Part shown: one piece after another, positions 34,023 to 42,318 of the stretch
How the letters are laid out: every line of letters starts with the position of its first letter
Numbering within the stretch: position 1 is the stretch's first letter
Origin: CAYFPS01 sp964345075
GTDB taxonomy: Bacteria; CAIWAD01
Reading direction: 5' to 3'
Length of the DNA stretch: 64,000 nt
Assembly: GCA_964345075.1 (NCBI GenBank)
Contig: CAYFPS010000002.1
Location: 186,001-250,000, forward strand
Notes under the pieces: model-generated
Seen by the model: only the letters and a program-made list of their open reading frames with translations
Told to the model about the DNA's origin: nothing
The model's database searches: none
Position numbers and translations under genes: made by a program

Positions 34023-34084
34023 GCGGACTCCTTGAAAAAGAAAAGCGGCCAGGCCGCTTGCGGGGTGGACCTTGCGGTCCGCAA

Positions 34085-34156
34085 TGAGGGTGGAAGGACT
34101 CGAACCTTCGGCCGACGCCTTAAAAGGGCGCTGCTCTACCACTGAGCTACACCCCC
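34085..34156 (-). tRNA. tRNA-Lys (anticodon UUU)
   Basis: The minus strand folds as a cloverleaf. The acceptor stem is GGGGGTG/CACCCTC (one G-U pair). The D-arm is GCTCAGTGGTAGAGC. The anticodon stem-loop is GCGCC-CTTTTAA-GGCGT, giving anticodon TTT. The T-arm includes AGGTTCGAGTCCT. The discriminator base is A and CCA is not encoded. It lies 63 bp upstream of lipA. Confidence 0.95.
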
Positions 34157-34204
34157 ATGCAAGCCGATCAAGTTAGGGTTTCACTCCGGCATTTCAAACC
34201 TGAC

Positions 34205-34924
34205 TCAGCTCGCGGGAGTGTCCTCATCCAGCCAGTCATCGTCCTCTTCTCGTTTCATCAACCTGCCGTCACCAGGCCTGACGCCCAGGTGGCGTTCAAA
34301 GAGATCACGGTTGTCGGGCTCATGGGCTTCGCGAGGCTGGGTCTCTTCACTGCCGAAAGGCTCTGTTTCAGGTGTAGCCGTTTCGCCCTCAAAGGTCTGC
34401 TTCCACCAATCCAGCTCACCGGCGGACATGCCGCTTCCTCCCTTGCGAATCCTCACTCGTCCTGAGCCGGCAGCCTCGGGCTTTTGGGCTATATAAGGCA
34501 GCGCAGCCTTCATGCGGCGTGTCCAGGTTGCCAGAAAAGTGTGCGGACGCTCAACGCCCAGACCAAGCCCCCTGGCCTCCTCCAGCAGCCCTTCAGCTGC
34601 ACTGACAAGGGTAAAAAGGAAGGCCGCGTCCTGCCGTGCCGCTCGTTTGCGCAGCCAGCCGGCCAGTGACTGGACCCCGAACTCCTCTTGCGTCGAGGCA
34701 GCGGAAATCAGAAGCGCAAGGTCTTTCTGTGCCCAGGCCTGATCCGCCTCGTTTCCAAACAGGACAAACTCGGCACGGAATTGTGCCACAATCTGCCTTG
34801 CCTTGTTCAGATCTTGCGATGGCCTTTGGGCGAGTCCGGGGGCTTCAGGGCCTTGCTTATCGACTTCGACCTTAAGTCCCCGAAGGTCAATCAAATAGCA
34901 TTGTTTCAGGGCCTCCATCGGCAC
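34205..34924 (-). CDS. Hypothetical cytoplasmic protein
   Basis: I do not recognise this 239-residue protein. There is no signal peptide or membrane segment. Residues 1-140 look mainly helical (QDLNKARQIVAQFRAEFVLF, QSLAGWLRKRAARQDAAFLFTLVSAAEGLLEEARGL). The last 80 residues are low-complexity and acidic (PETEPFGSEETQPREAHEPDNRD, EEDDDWLDEDTPAS), suggesting a disordered tail that could be a partner-binding region. It starts right beside the DnaA-box region and is transcribed away from it. No TGTAWCAC word is present. Confidence 0.6.
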   Translation of the reverse strand: MPMEALKQCYLIDLRGLKVEVDKQGPEAPGLAQRPSQDLNKARQIVAQFRAEFVLFGNEADQAWAQKDLALLISAASTQEEFGVQSLAGWLRKRAARQDAAFLFTLVSAAEGLLEEARGLGLGVERPHTFLATWTRRMKAALPYIAQKPEAAGSGRVRIRKGGSGMSAGELDWWKQTFEGETATPETEPFGSEETQPREAHEPDNRDLFERHLGVRPGDGRLMKREEDDDWLDEDTPAS

Positions 34925-34935
34925 TCCTGCAAAAG

Positions 34936-34944
34936 TTATCCACA
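34936..34944 (+). promoter_or_regulatory. DnaA box 1 (perfect consensus)
   Basis: TTATCCACA, the consensus 9-mer bound by DnaA in many bacteria. It lies 12 bp upstream of the 34205-34924 gene start. Confidence 0.7.
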
Positions 34945-35089
34945 GTTCACCAACCGCTTAAATTCAATGACTCAATAGGACCTGCAGTGAGTCATACTTA
35001 CTCGTATATCATTACATATCAACAAGATGAAAACTCAAGCACTAGAATGTTTTTTTAAAAACGACCTTGACATTGCAGATTTCAACGAC

Positions 35090-35098
35090 TTATCCACA
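35090..35098 (+). promoter_or_regulatory. DnaA box 2 (perfect consensus)
   Basis: A second TTATCCACA, 154 bp from box 1 and in the same orientation, within AT-rich DNA just past the 3' end of rnz. Confidence 0.7.
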
Positions 35099-35129
35099 AT
35101 AATTGATTCGCTATTATCAAAGGGAGCGG

Positions 35130-36125
35130 CTATTCGGTTTCTGTATCTGAGCCTTCTTGCCTGTCTTTGCGATTTCGTGAATCCAGCAGACGTAGATCCT
35201 CGCCTTCCTTCATACTGAGCATCAGAAAATCACGAGCCGTGATCACATTTGGCCAGGCGCTGCGCGCTTCAGCAAAGAGGGCTTTCAGATTCCCCATGTA
35301 GCGGGTACTGAAATGCGTCAAGGCAAGCTTGGAAACACCCGCACTACGGGCGGTGTGCACGGCGTCGGCCACGGTTGAATGCTGCGTCTTTCGGGCCTGG
35401 CTTTGATCGGCATTCTGAAAGGTGCTCTCGTGAATCAGCAAATCCACTCCTTGCGCCAGATCAATCGCCCCCTGACAGCGCGCCGTATCCGTGCAGACAG
35501 CCAGCTTCAGCCCCGGGCGCGGCTTGCCCACCAGGCGGGCACTTTCCACATGGGTACCGTCTTCCAGCACAATATCTTCACCACGAATCAGCCTGCCTCG
35601 CTCCGGTCCGAAGGGCACGCCCAGACGATCCGCCTCGTCAGCATCGAAGCGACCCGGACGATCGATCTCCTCAATCCGGTAGCCGATGGTCGTGATGCGG
35701 TGCTTGAGCGGTCCGGCGATCACCCGGTAGTCGGGAGTTTCGTAGAGCAGGCGATTTTCCGTCAGGTCGTGGACTTCCTCCACTGTAATCTCGTAGCCGA
35801 ACTGGGTGCGGGACATGCCACGCATGAAGTCCAGATAGGCCTTCAGCCCGGGCGGCCCGATGATGTGAAGCGGATCTTCACGCTGATTCAGTTGATAGCT
35901 GTTTAGCAGACCAATCAGGCCGTAGAAGTGGTCGCCGTGCAGGTGGGTAATCAGGATGCGATCGATGCGCCCGCGGCGCATACCACTTAGCAGAATCTGC
36001 CGCTGGGTGCCTTCACCGGCGTCAATCAGCAGGCTTTCCGATTCGAGCTGCACAAATAGCGAGGAGACATTTCGTCTGGGCGTGGGCGTGGCAGACGATG
36101 TCCCCAGAAAAACCACATCGATCAT
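35130..36125 (-). CDS. rnz: Ribonuclease Z
   Basis: A 331-residue beta-lactamase-fold nuclease that trims tRNA 3' ends. The metal signature is THLHGDHFYGLIGLL. LIDAGEGTQRQI, the exosite region (GIPFGPERG-like VPFGPERGRLIRGE), CTDTARC (third metal block) and LALTHFSTRY complete the set. ATG 36125 was chosen because the family starts VVFLGTSSATPT within a few residues. As the encoded tRNA-Lys has no CCA, such an enzyme is needed here for tRNA maturation. It is divergent from lat and its tail is lysine/arginine/aspartate-rich. Confidence 0.94.
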   Translation of the reverse strand: MIDVVFLGTSSATPTPRRNVSSLFVQLESESLLIDAGEGTQRQILLSGMRRGRIDRILITHLHGDHFYGLIGLLNSYQLNQREDPLHIIGPPGLKAYLDFMRGMSRTQFGYEITVEEVHDLTENRLLYETPDYRVIAGPLKHRITTIGYRIEEIDRPGRFDADEADRLGVPFGPERGRLIRGEDIVLEDGTHVESARLVGKPRPGLKLAVCTDTARCQGAIDLAQGVDLLIHESTFQNADQSQARKTQHSTVADAVHTARSAGVSKLALTHFSTRYMGNLKALFAEARSAWPNVITARDFLMLSMKEGEDLRLLDSRNRKDRQEGSDTETE

Positions 36126-36281
36126 TGGACGGCTTTCGTTTTTCCCTTGGCGAAACAAGTAAACAAAAGCGCCCGATCCGCTGGAAATCCTACTCCTTTG
36201 CTTTGCTCAAGGCTTGTCGGGGGAGAAGGGATTCGCGACCTTGACCTGTTGACCAATTGACAAAAGCGAATTGGAGAGTCC
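36126..36281. other. Divergent rnz/lat promoter gap
   Basis: 156 bp without a gene. Three TTGAC-type hexamers follow one another (CCTTGACC, GTTGACC, ATTGACA) just upstream of the lat ribosome-binding site (TTGGAGAGTCC). One may be a -35 element, but no clear -10 sequence can be fixed. Confidence 0.4.
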
Positions 36282-37607
36282 ATGAGCCGCATCAACGCAC
36301 AGGATGTGCATAAAATCATTGGCAGCCATATGCTTGCCGATGGCCTTGATCTGGTTGTTGATCTGGAAAAAAGCCGCGGAAGCCACCTGCACGACGCAAG
36401 GTCCGGCCGCGACTTTCTGGACATGACCAGCTTTTTCGCTTCCAGCCCTCTGGGTCTTAATCCGCCCGCGATGGAAGACAGCGAGTTCCGCGCCAGTTTG
36501 ATGGCAGCCGCCATCAACAAGGTGACCAACAGCGATTTCTACACCAGGGAAATGGCCGAATGTGTTGAGGTCTTTGCCGAGGTGGGAATTCCCGACTATC
36601 TGCCTCACCTCTTTTTCATTGAAGGTGGCGCGCTGGCGGTGGAAAACACCTTGAAGACCGCCTTCGACTGGAAGGTTCGCAAGAACATGGCGGCTGGTCG
36701 CAAAACGCAAATCAATCAGCTTTCCGTGATTCATTTCCGTGGAGCTTTCCATGGCCGATCCGGCTACACGCTGTCCATGACCAACACCAGCGATCCGCGC
36801 AAATACATGTACTTCCCGCTTTTCGACTGGCCGCGCGTGGACCCGGCCTGTCTCAGATTTCCTGTAACACAGAAAGTGCTGGAGGAAGTTCAGCTGGCCG
36901 AGCAGGAATGCGAAAACCAGATTCGCGCGGCGGTGGCTGACGCGCCCAACCATGTGGCCGGCCTGATTGTTGAGGGTGTGATGGGTGAAGGCGGCGATCG
37001 CCATTTCCGTCCGGAGTTCTTCCAGCGTCTGCGCCATCTGTGTGACGAACTGGAGCTCTTTTTCATCGTGGATGAAGTGCAAAGCGGCATCGGCCTGACC
37101 GGGCGCTTCTGGGCGCATGAACACTACGAGGTCAAGCCCGATGCGATCAGCTTCGGCAAAAAGTCGCAGGTCTGCGGCATGCTGGCGGGGCCGCGCGTGG
37201 ACGAGGTAGAACACAATGTTTTCAGCGAGTCAAGCCGCATCAACAGCACCTGGGGCGGCAATCTGGTGGACATGGTCCGCTTCCGCCGCATTCTTGAAAC
37301 CATTCGCGACGAGAAGCTGCTGGAAAACGCGCGGCAAATGGGTGACCGGCTGCTTGCCGGCCTGGAAGCCCTGCAGACGAAGCATCAGGAGCTGCACAAT
37401 GCACGCGGCAAGGGCCTGATGTGCGCCTTTGATCTGCCCGTTTCGCGAAGGCAGGCCATGCTGGGCGCGTGTTACGAAAACGGCGTGATTCTGCTTCCCT
37501 GCGGGGATGACAGCATTCGGCTGCGCCCGCAGCTGGCGGTTCTGCCCGCCGAAATCGACCAGACCCTCGAGGTTCTGGAAAAGGCGGCTGTCAAGGCATT
37601 TGCCTGA
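36282..37607 (+). CDS. lat: L-lysine 6-transaminase
   Basis: A 441-residue class III PLP aminotransferase. Lat moves the epsilon-amino group of lysine to 2-oxoglutarate, giving aminoadipate semialdehyde. DFLDMTSFFASSPLGLNPPAM, FIEGGALAVENTLKTAFDWK, HFRGAFHGRSGYTLSMTNT, and FFIVDEVQSGIGLTGRFWAHEHY are typical, and the PLP lysine is in ISFGKKSQVCGM. In Actinobacteria this enzyme starts beta-lactam synthesis; in FCB-related bacteria it is mostly a lysine-catabolic enzyme. A hairpin (37625-37650) separates it from nadE. The GTAACAC word at 36863 is read in the rarely used frame PVTQ. Confidence 0.88.
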   Translation: MSRINAQDVHKIIGSHMLADGLDLVVDLEKSRGSHLHDARSGRDFLDMTSFFASSPLGLNPPAMEDSEFRASLMAAAINKVTNSDFYTREMAECVEVFAEVGIPDYLPHLFFIEGGALAVENTLKTAFDWKVRKNMAAGRKTQINQLSVIHFRGAFHGRSGYTLSMTNTSDPRKYMYFPLFDWPRVDPACLRFPVTQKVLEEVQLAEQECENQIRAAVADAPNHVAGLIVEGVMGEGGDRHFRPEFFQRLRHLCDELELFFIVDEVQSGIGLTGRFWAHEHYEVKPDAISFGKKSQVCGMLAGPRVDEVEHNVFSESSRINSTWGGNLVDMVRFRRILETIRDEKLLENARQMGDRLLAGLEALQTKHQELHNARGKGLMCAFDLPVSRRQAMLGACYENGVILLPCGDDSIRLRPQLAVLPAEIDQTLEVLEKAAVKAFA

Positions 37608-37624
37608 TATCGAAGAACAATCAG

Positions 37625-37650
37625 GGAGGCGCGGCAAGCGCTGCGCCTCC
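37625..37650 (+). terminator. Hairpin between lat and nadE
   Basis: The stem GGAGGCGC with GCGCCTCC around a 10-base loop, then a pyrimidine-rich but T-poor tail. It may be a weak terminator or attenuator. Confidence 0.45.
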
Positions 37651-37687
37651 TGCCCCTCTTCTGCCCTGAAAAAGCGACCTTCCAAGG

Positions 37688-38506
37688 ATGAATTTGCTGG
37701 ATCTTGATCTTGAGGCCGTGCATGGCCATTTGCTGCGCTTCCTGAAGGAGAGTGTGCAGGGGGCGGGCTTTGACCGCGCCGTGCTGGGCCTTTCCGGGGG
37801 CATTGACTCTGCTCTGGTGGCCGCTCTGGCTGCGGAAGCGCTGGGGCCGGATTGTATCACGGGGCTGTTGATGCCCTGGAAAAGCAGTTCACAGGCCTCG
37901 CTGGATGACGCATACGCAGTGGCCGAACACCTGGGGATTCAGCACCGTGAAGTGCCGATTACTGCCATGGTCGAGGCTTTTGCGGCCGGGCTTGATGCGC
38001 CTGATGCACTACGCATGGGCAATATCATGGCCCGCTGCCGCATGATCTGCATTTTCGATGAGAGCGCGCGCATCGGCGCGCTGCCGCTGGGAACATCCAA
38101 CAAGAGCGAGCTGCTTTTGGGCTATGGGACCTGGTACGGGGACCTGGCCAGCGCAGTCAATCCAATTGGTGACCTCTACAAGACACAGGTTTTCGCCTTA
38201 AGCCGGCACCTGGGCCTGCCTTCCGCCGTCATCGACAAGGCCCCCAGCGCGGATCTGGAAAGCGGCCAGACCGATGAGGCGGACCTTGGCTGGAGCTACT
38301 CACGCATCGACGATGTGCTCGTGCGCCATGTGGACTTGCGCCACAGTCCTGAGCGCATTGTGCAGGATGGCCTGCCGCGCGAGGATGTTGAAGGCATCCT
38401 GAAGCGGATGAAGCGTTTTCATTTCAAGCGCAATCTGCCCGTCATCGCCAAGGTATCGCCGCGGGCAATCGGCGCGGACTGGCTCTATCAGCGGGACAGT
38501 CGCTGA
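37688..38506 (+). CDS. nadE: NAD+ synthetase (ammonia-dependent type)
   Basis: A 272-residue NH3-dependent NadE, the final NAD synthesis step. GLSGGIDSALVAALAAEALG is the ATP-pyrophosphatase P-loop. MPWKSSSQASLDDA, GNIMARCRMICIFDESAR, GTSNKSELLLGYGTWYGD and ADLESGQTDEADLGWSY follow in the family order. There is no glutaminase domain. It opens the long plus-strand operon nadE-rsmI-lgt-tmk-ctpA and its stop overlaps the rsmI start by one base. A TGTATCAC word (37853) encodes DCITG. Confidence 0.94.
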   Translation: MNLLDLDLEAVHGHLLRFLKESVQGAGFDRAVLGLSGGIDSALVAALAAEALGPDCITGLLMPWKSSSQASLDDAYAVAEHLGIQHREVPITAMVEAFAAGLDAPDALRMGNIMARCRMICIFDESARIGALPLGTSNKSELLLGYGTWYGDLASAVNPIGDLYKTQVFALSRHLGLPSAVIDKAPSADLESGQTDEADLGWSYSRIDDVLVRHVDLRHSPERIVQDGLPREDVEGILKRMKRFHFKRNLPVIAKVSPRAIGADWLYQRDSR

Positions 38507-39228
38507 TGACACATCGTGGTGAACTGATTCTGGTGCCGACTCCCATTGGCAATCTGGAAGACCTGACCTTGCGCGCGCTGCGTATTTTGAAAGAAGCCGA
38601 TCATGTGGCCGCCGAGGACACTCGCACAACGCGCAGGCTTTTTGATCACTATGGCATCACCACTCCCTTAAGTGCCTATCACGATTTCAGCACACCAGCG
38701 GCCCGACGCAGGCTTGTATCACGGCTGGAAGAGGGACAGGTGCTTGCGCTGGTTAGTGATGCTGGATCACCGGGAATTTCCGATCCGGCCTATCGACTGG
38801 TGCAGGACGCTATTGAACTGAAGATTCGTGTTACAGCCCTGCCCGGCGCAACCAGCATCATTCCAGCGCTGACGGGCAGCGGCATGCCAACCGACAGCTT
38901 TCTTTACATCGGCTTCCTGCCGCGAAAGAAGGGTCGCGAATCGGCAATCAGGGATATGCTCGAATCGCCCTGCACGGTTGTGGCGCTGGAGTCGCCCCAT
39001 CGTATCACGGACAGCCTGAAGCGGATTGCTGTAATTGCCCCCAGAAGGCAGGTCTGCATCGCGCGGGAACTGAGCAAAATCCATGAAGAGTTTCTGCGGG
39101 GCCCGGCCGAGGAACTTGCCGCCCGTGTTACAGAAAGCCCACTTAATGGCGAAATGGTTTTGCTGGTTGAAGGGCTGTCGGCAGCAGACAAACGGCTGCG
39201 CAAACTGGACGAGGAAAAGGAGTCCTGA
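38506..39228 (+). CDS. rsmI: 16S rRNA C1402 ribose 2'-O-methyltransferase
   Basis: A 240-residue tetrapyrrole-methylase-fold enzyme methylating C1402 in the 30S P site. It shows LILVPTPIGNLEDLTLRALR, VAAEDTRTTRRLF, YHDFSTPAARRRL, LVSDAGSPGISDPAYRLV and the C-terminal ARELSKIHEEFLRGPAEEL, as in RsmI. Start and stop overlap the neighbours by one base on each side. It contains one TGTATCAC (38715) and two GTGTTACA (38828, 39125) words plus a near-miss CGTATCAC at 39001. Confidence 0.95.
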   Translation: MTHRGELILVPTPIGNLEDLTLRALRILKEADHVAAEDTRTTRRLFDHYGITTPLSAYHDFSTPAARRRLVSRLEEGQVLALVSDAGSPGISDPAYRLVQDAIELKIRVTALPGATSIIPALTGSGMPTDSFLYIGFLPRKKGRESAIRDMLESPCTVVALESPHRITDSLKRIAVIAPRRQVCIARELSKIHEEFLRGPAEELAARVTESPLNGEMVLLVEGLSAADKRLRKLDEEKES

Positions 39229-40040
39229 TGTTTCCGACGATTTTTGAAATCGGTTCCTTTCAGCTTTCCACTTATGGCCTGATGATGATGCTGGCCTTCC
39301 TGGCCGGTATCAGCCTGGCTGTATCACGAGGAAAGAGTAGGAATATCCCCAAGGACTTCATTCAGGACCTGAGCACAATGATCCTGCTCAGCAGTCTGGT
39401 TGGCGCTCGCGGGCTTTACGCGCTTACCCATCTGGATGAGTTCAGGGGCAACTGGATATCCGTCATCAGCCCTTTTCAGCCAGACGGGCGCTTCGGCATT
39501 GCCGGATTGGTTCTCCTGGGTGGTGTGCTGGCCGCCATCGCCTTCAGCGTGTATTACACCAGAAAAAAAGGCCACAGCATTCCCGATGTCTTCGATCTGC
39601 TGGCACCTTCGCTGGCGCTGGGCATTGCCATCGGTCGTGTCGGCTGCCTGATGAATGGCTGCTGCTATGGTGATACATGCGACCTGCCCTGGGCCGTCAC
39701 ATATCCACTTTCCAGCCATCTGCACCATCTTGGCCCCGTGCACCCGACCCAGCTCTACTCCATTCTGGCCAATCTGATCGTGATGGGCATCCTGCTCAAG
39801 GTGGCCACCAGACGGCAATTTCCCGGGCAGATTTTCGCCCTCTTTCTGATTCTCTATTCGCCCGGCCGATTCATTGTTGAATTCCTGCGCGACTACGAGC
39901 CCTCGATGATCCTGGCCGACCTGGGCGGCTGGCATGTCACTACCAGCCAACTTCTGACCGCCGGCATGTTTGCCGTGGGAATCGCACTCTACCGCTACTG
40001 GCAGAAGGCTGCGGGGCTGAATTCGGAGGCAAGGGCATGA
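39228..40040 (+). CDS. lgt: Prolipoprotein diacylglyceryl transferase
   Basis: A 270-residue inner-membrane enzyme adding diacylglycerol to lipobox cysteines, required for the lipoproteins encoded in this window. About seven membrane segments are visible. SLVGARGLYALTHLDEF, GLVLLGGVLAAIAF, GRVGCLMNGCCYGDTCDLPWAV (the Lgt signature region, usually GRIGNFINGE), HPTQLYSILANL and SPGRFIVEFLRDYEP identify it. It overlaps tmk by 4 bp. The cysteine-rich form of the signature (CLMNGCCYG) is typical of the longer-loop Lgt group. Confidence 0.92.
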   Translation: MFPTIFEIGSFQLSTYGLMMMLAFLAGISLAVSRGKSRNIPKDFIQDLSTMILLSSLVGARGLYALTHLDEFRGNWISVISPFQPDGRFGIAGLVLLGGVLAAIAFSVYYTRKKGHSIPDVFDLLAPSLALGIAIGRVGCLMNGCCYGDTCDLPWAVTYPLSSHLHHLGPVHPTQLYSILANLIVMGILLKVATRRQFPGQIFALFLILYSPGRFIVEFLRDYEPSMILADLGGWHVTTSQLLTAGMFAVGIALYRYWQKAAGLNSEARA

Positions 40041-40666
40041 AAGGCCTTTTCCTCAGTCTGGAAGGAATTGACGGCACGGGCAAGAGCACTCAAGCGCTTC
40101 GCATCAAGCAGTGGCTGGAAGGGCGCGGCCATCAGGTGCTGGTCTTGCGGGAGCCGGGAGGTAGCCATGTCTCCGAGCAGATTCGCAGCGTGCTGCTTGA
40201 CCCTGGAAACCACAGCATGTGCAGCGAAACAGAGCTGCTGCTCTACACGGCTTCTCGCATGCAGATCATTCGCGAACTGATGCTGCCCTGGCTGGATGCG
40301 GGAAACACGCTGCTGCTTGACCGCTTTGCCGACTCGAGCACGGCTTATCAGGGTTATGGCCGTCAACTGGACATGGCCATGCTGAAAACTCTCAACGGGC
40401 TGGTCAGGAAGCTCGCCTGGCCTGACAGAACCTGGTGGCTGGAACTGGATCCTGAGTTGGCGGCAAGCCGGGTTGGCGGTGATGATCGCCTTGAACAGGC
40501 GCCGCGGGATTTCTTCAGACGCGTGGCAGCAGGCTATGGAAAGATTCAGCATGAGGAGCCTGATCGCGTGATACAAATCGATGCAGCGGGAAGTCCCGAT
40601 GCTGTCTTTGCCGCAATCAGCTCCGACCTTGAAAGACTGCTGGAAGGCAGAAAGGCAAAACCATGA
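40037..40666 (+). CDS. tmk: Thymidylate kinase
   Basis: A 209-residue dTMP kinase: P-loop LEGIDGTGKSTQALRIKQWLE, REPGGSHVSEQIR, LLDRFADSSTAYQGYGRQLD and the LID-adjacent EQAPRDFFRRVAAGY. It phosphorylates dTMP to dTDP. It overlaps lgt and ctpA by 4 bp each. Its GTGATACA word (40568) supplies V-I-Q with the rare codon ATA directly beside ATC for isoleucine, a clear case of the word overriding codon choice. Confidence 0.94.
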   Translation: MKGLFLSLEGIDGTGKSTQALRIKQWLEGRGHQVLVLREPGGSHVSEQIRSVLLDPGNHSMCSETELLLYTASRMQIIRELMLPWLDAGNTLLLDRFADSSTAYQGYGRQLDMAMLKTLNGLVRKLAWPDRTWWLELDPELAASRVGGDDRLEQAPRDFFRRVAAGYGKIQHEEPDRVIQIDAAGSPDAVFAAISSDLERLLEGRKAKP

Positions 40667-42318
40667 AGCGACTTGCAACAACTCTGCTGACAGCCCTGGT
40701 ACTGGCTGTCCTGATGGGCGGTGCCGAGCAGGATGCCTATCAGATGGAGCTCCGCGAAAGCCTCAATCGCTTTGGCGATGTCTATCGCAACATCTCCAAC
40801 CGCTATGTGGACAGAATCAATCCGGAGGCGGCCATTGAGGCTGCCATTCACGGAATGATGGAAGAACTGGACCCCTATTCCGACTACTTCATCGAAGAAA
40901 GCGCGCAGGACCTGGAAGACATGAGCCGCGGGCAGTACGGTGGAATCGGCATGGAAGTGGGTCTGCGTGGCAGCGACAAGCGTGTTACAGTGATCAGTCC
41001 TTTTGAAGGCACGCCATCCTGGGATGCTGGTCTGCTTGCCGGTGACGAGATCATTGGTGTGGACAGTGTAGACGTGCGCGGCTGGAAGCTTCAGGATGTG
41101 GTGGGAAAGATCAAGGGCAAACCCGGTACGGACTTGCTGCTGCGCATAGCCAGAGGCAAGGAAGAGAGCCAGTACCGTCTTACCCGGGAACTGATCACGA
41201 TACACGATGTGCGCTTTGCCGGTATCGTTGACGAAGAAGCAAAGATCGGCTACATCCGGCTGACTCGCTTCTCCGGCAAGGCTGGTGACAACATGTTTGA
41301 GGCCGTCAGCACTCTTAAGCAGGCCGGCATGCAAAAGCTTGTGCTCGATTTGCGTGGCAATCCCGGTGGAATGCTGCGCGAGGCTGTGGCCATTTGTGAT
41401 CTCTTCCTTGATCCGGGTCTTGATGTGGTTGTAACACGCGTTCGCGATGATGAAGTCAAGCAGCGCTGGACCACCACCGAACGAGCGCTTTTCAAGGGTG
41501 AAATGATCGTTCTGGTCAATGGAGGTTCCGCCTCGGCCAGCGAAATCGTGGCTGGCGTGTTACAGGATTACGATCGGGCTGTTGTGCTGGGAGAGCCCAG
41601 TTTTGGCAAGGGCCTGGTGCAAAGTGTGATCGACATTGACGAAGAGGCCAAGGTCAAATTGACTACCGGCCGTTACTATCTGCCCTCCGGTCGTCTGATC
41701 CAGAAGGTCGACTACTTTCAGGACAATGAAGTCCTCAATCATGTTGATGACGCAGTCGTCCGTGATACACTCTTTCACACGGGCAAGGGCCGGGAAGTGC
41801 TGGCCGGACGTGGGATCACACCGGATCTGGAAGTCAAGGCTGAAAAGTCCAGCTGGCTGGTTAGCGAACTCTGGCGCGAAGGTATGTTCGTCAACTTCAT
41901 CAGCGATCACTTTGGTGCAGAGGGCCCGGCGGATGCCAGCATAAGCAAGCGGGACCTGAAGGATTTTGCGCAGTACGCAAAGGATCAGGGCTTTGAATAC
42001 AAGCCGCGGGGCAGTTCGGCCCTTGACGAGCTCAAAACCATCCTTGAAGAAGAGAAGTCCGACAAACTCCTCAAGGATCTTGAAGAATTGCGTCAGGACA
42101 TGGCACAGGATCTTGATCAGCAGTTTACAGCGCACGAAGATGAGCTTAAGCATCGCCTGCAGCTGGAGCTGAGCAATCTTCGCTCCGGCAGCGATGCCCG
42201 CACACGGCTGGCCCTTACTCGTGATACAGCATTCATGAAGGCAAACGAGCTGCTTAATACTGATGGGCAGGACGAATACTCCAGCCTGCTGGAATCAGCC
42301 ACAGGTGAGCTCAATTGA
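40663..42318 (+). CDS. ctpA: Carboxy-terminal processing protease, S41 family
   Basis: A 551-residue exported serine protease. A short signal peptide (MKRLATTLLTALVLAVLMGGA) is followed by an N-terminal helical region, a PDZ domain (about 85-160: YGGIGMEVGLRGSDKRVTVIS, AGLLAGDEIIGVDSVDV) and the S41 core with LVLDLRGNPGGMLREAV. The nucleophile is in VNGGSASASEIVAG and the base lysine in GEPSFGKGLVQ. A long charged C-terminal helical tail (about 400-551) is unusual. It carries four GTGTTACA/TGTAACAC/GTGATACA-type words at 40982, 41430, 41557 and 41762 and another at 42221, the densest run on the plus strand. Confidence 0.9.
   Translation: MKRLATTLLTALVLAVLMGGAEQDAYQMELRESLNRFGDVYRNISNRYVDRINPEAAIEAAIHGMMEELDPYSDYFIEESAQDLEDMSRGQYGGIGMEVGLRGSDKRVTVISPFEGTPSWDAGLLAGDEIIGVDSVDVRGWKLQDVVGKIKGKPGTDLLLRIARGKEESQYRLTRELITIHDVRFAGIVDEEAKIGYIRLTRFSGKAGDNMFEAVSTLKQAGMQKLVLDLRGNPGGMLREAVAICDLFLDPGLDVVVTRVRDDEVKQRWTTTERALFKGEMIVLVNGGSASASEIVAGVLQDYDRAVVLGEPSFGKGLVQSVIDIDEEAKVKLTTGRYYLPSGRLIQKVDYFQDNEVLNHVDDAVVRDTLFHTGKGREVLAGRGITPDLEVKAEKSSWLVSELWREGMFVNFISDHFGAEGPADASISKRDLKDFAQYAKDQGFEYKPRGSSALDELKTILEEEKSDKLLKDLEELRQDMAQDLDQQFTAHEDELKHRLQLELSNLRSGSDARTRLALTRDTAFMKANELLNTDGQDEYSSLLESATGELN

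Larger units (their letters stand above)
34925..35129. other. AT-rich gap with two DnaA boxes: candidate replication origin
   Basis: This 205-bp gap is far more AT-rich than the genes around it. Two perfect TTATCCACA boxes lie at 34936-34944 and 35090-35098 in the same orientation, and I found no other exact copy in the window. Between them are AT-rich stretches and an inverted repeat ATGACTCA/TGAGTCAT (34967-34974 and 34988-34994). Genes on the left run mostly on the minus strand and those just to the right on the plus strand, as expected at an origin. DnaA or gyrase genes are not nearby, so an ordinary DnaA-regulated promoter is an alternative. Confidence 0.45.

Noticed and set aside
35027..35218. 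A 63-codon frame in the AT-rich DnaA-box gap
   Set aside because: It has no good ribosome-binding site, runs into the end of rnz and covers the DnaA box. It is more likely non-coding.
41196..41205. CGATACACG at about 41200 as a further word copy
   Set aside because: It lacks the GTG start of GTGATACA (two positions differ), so it was not counted.
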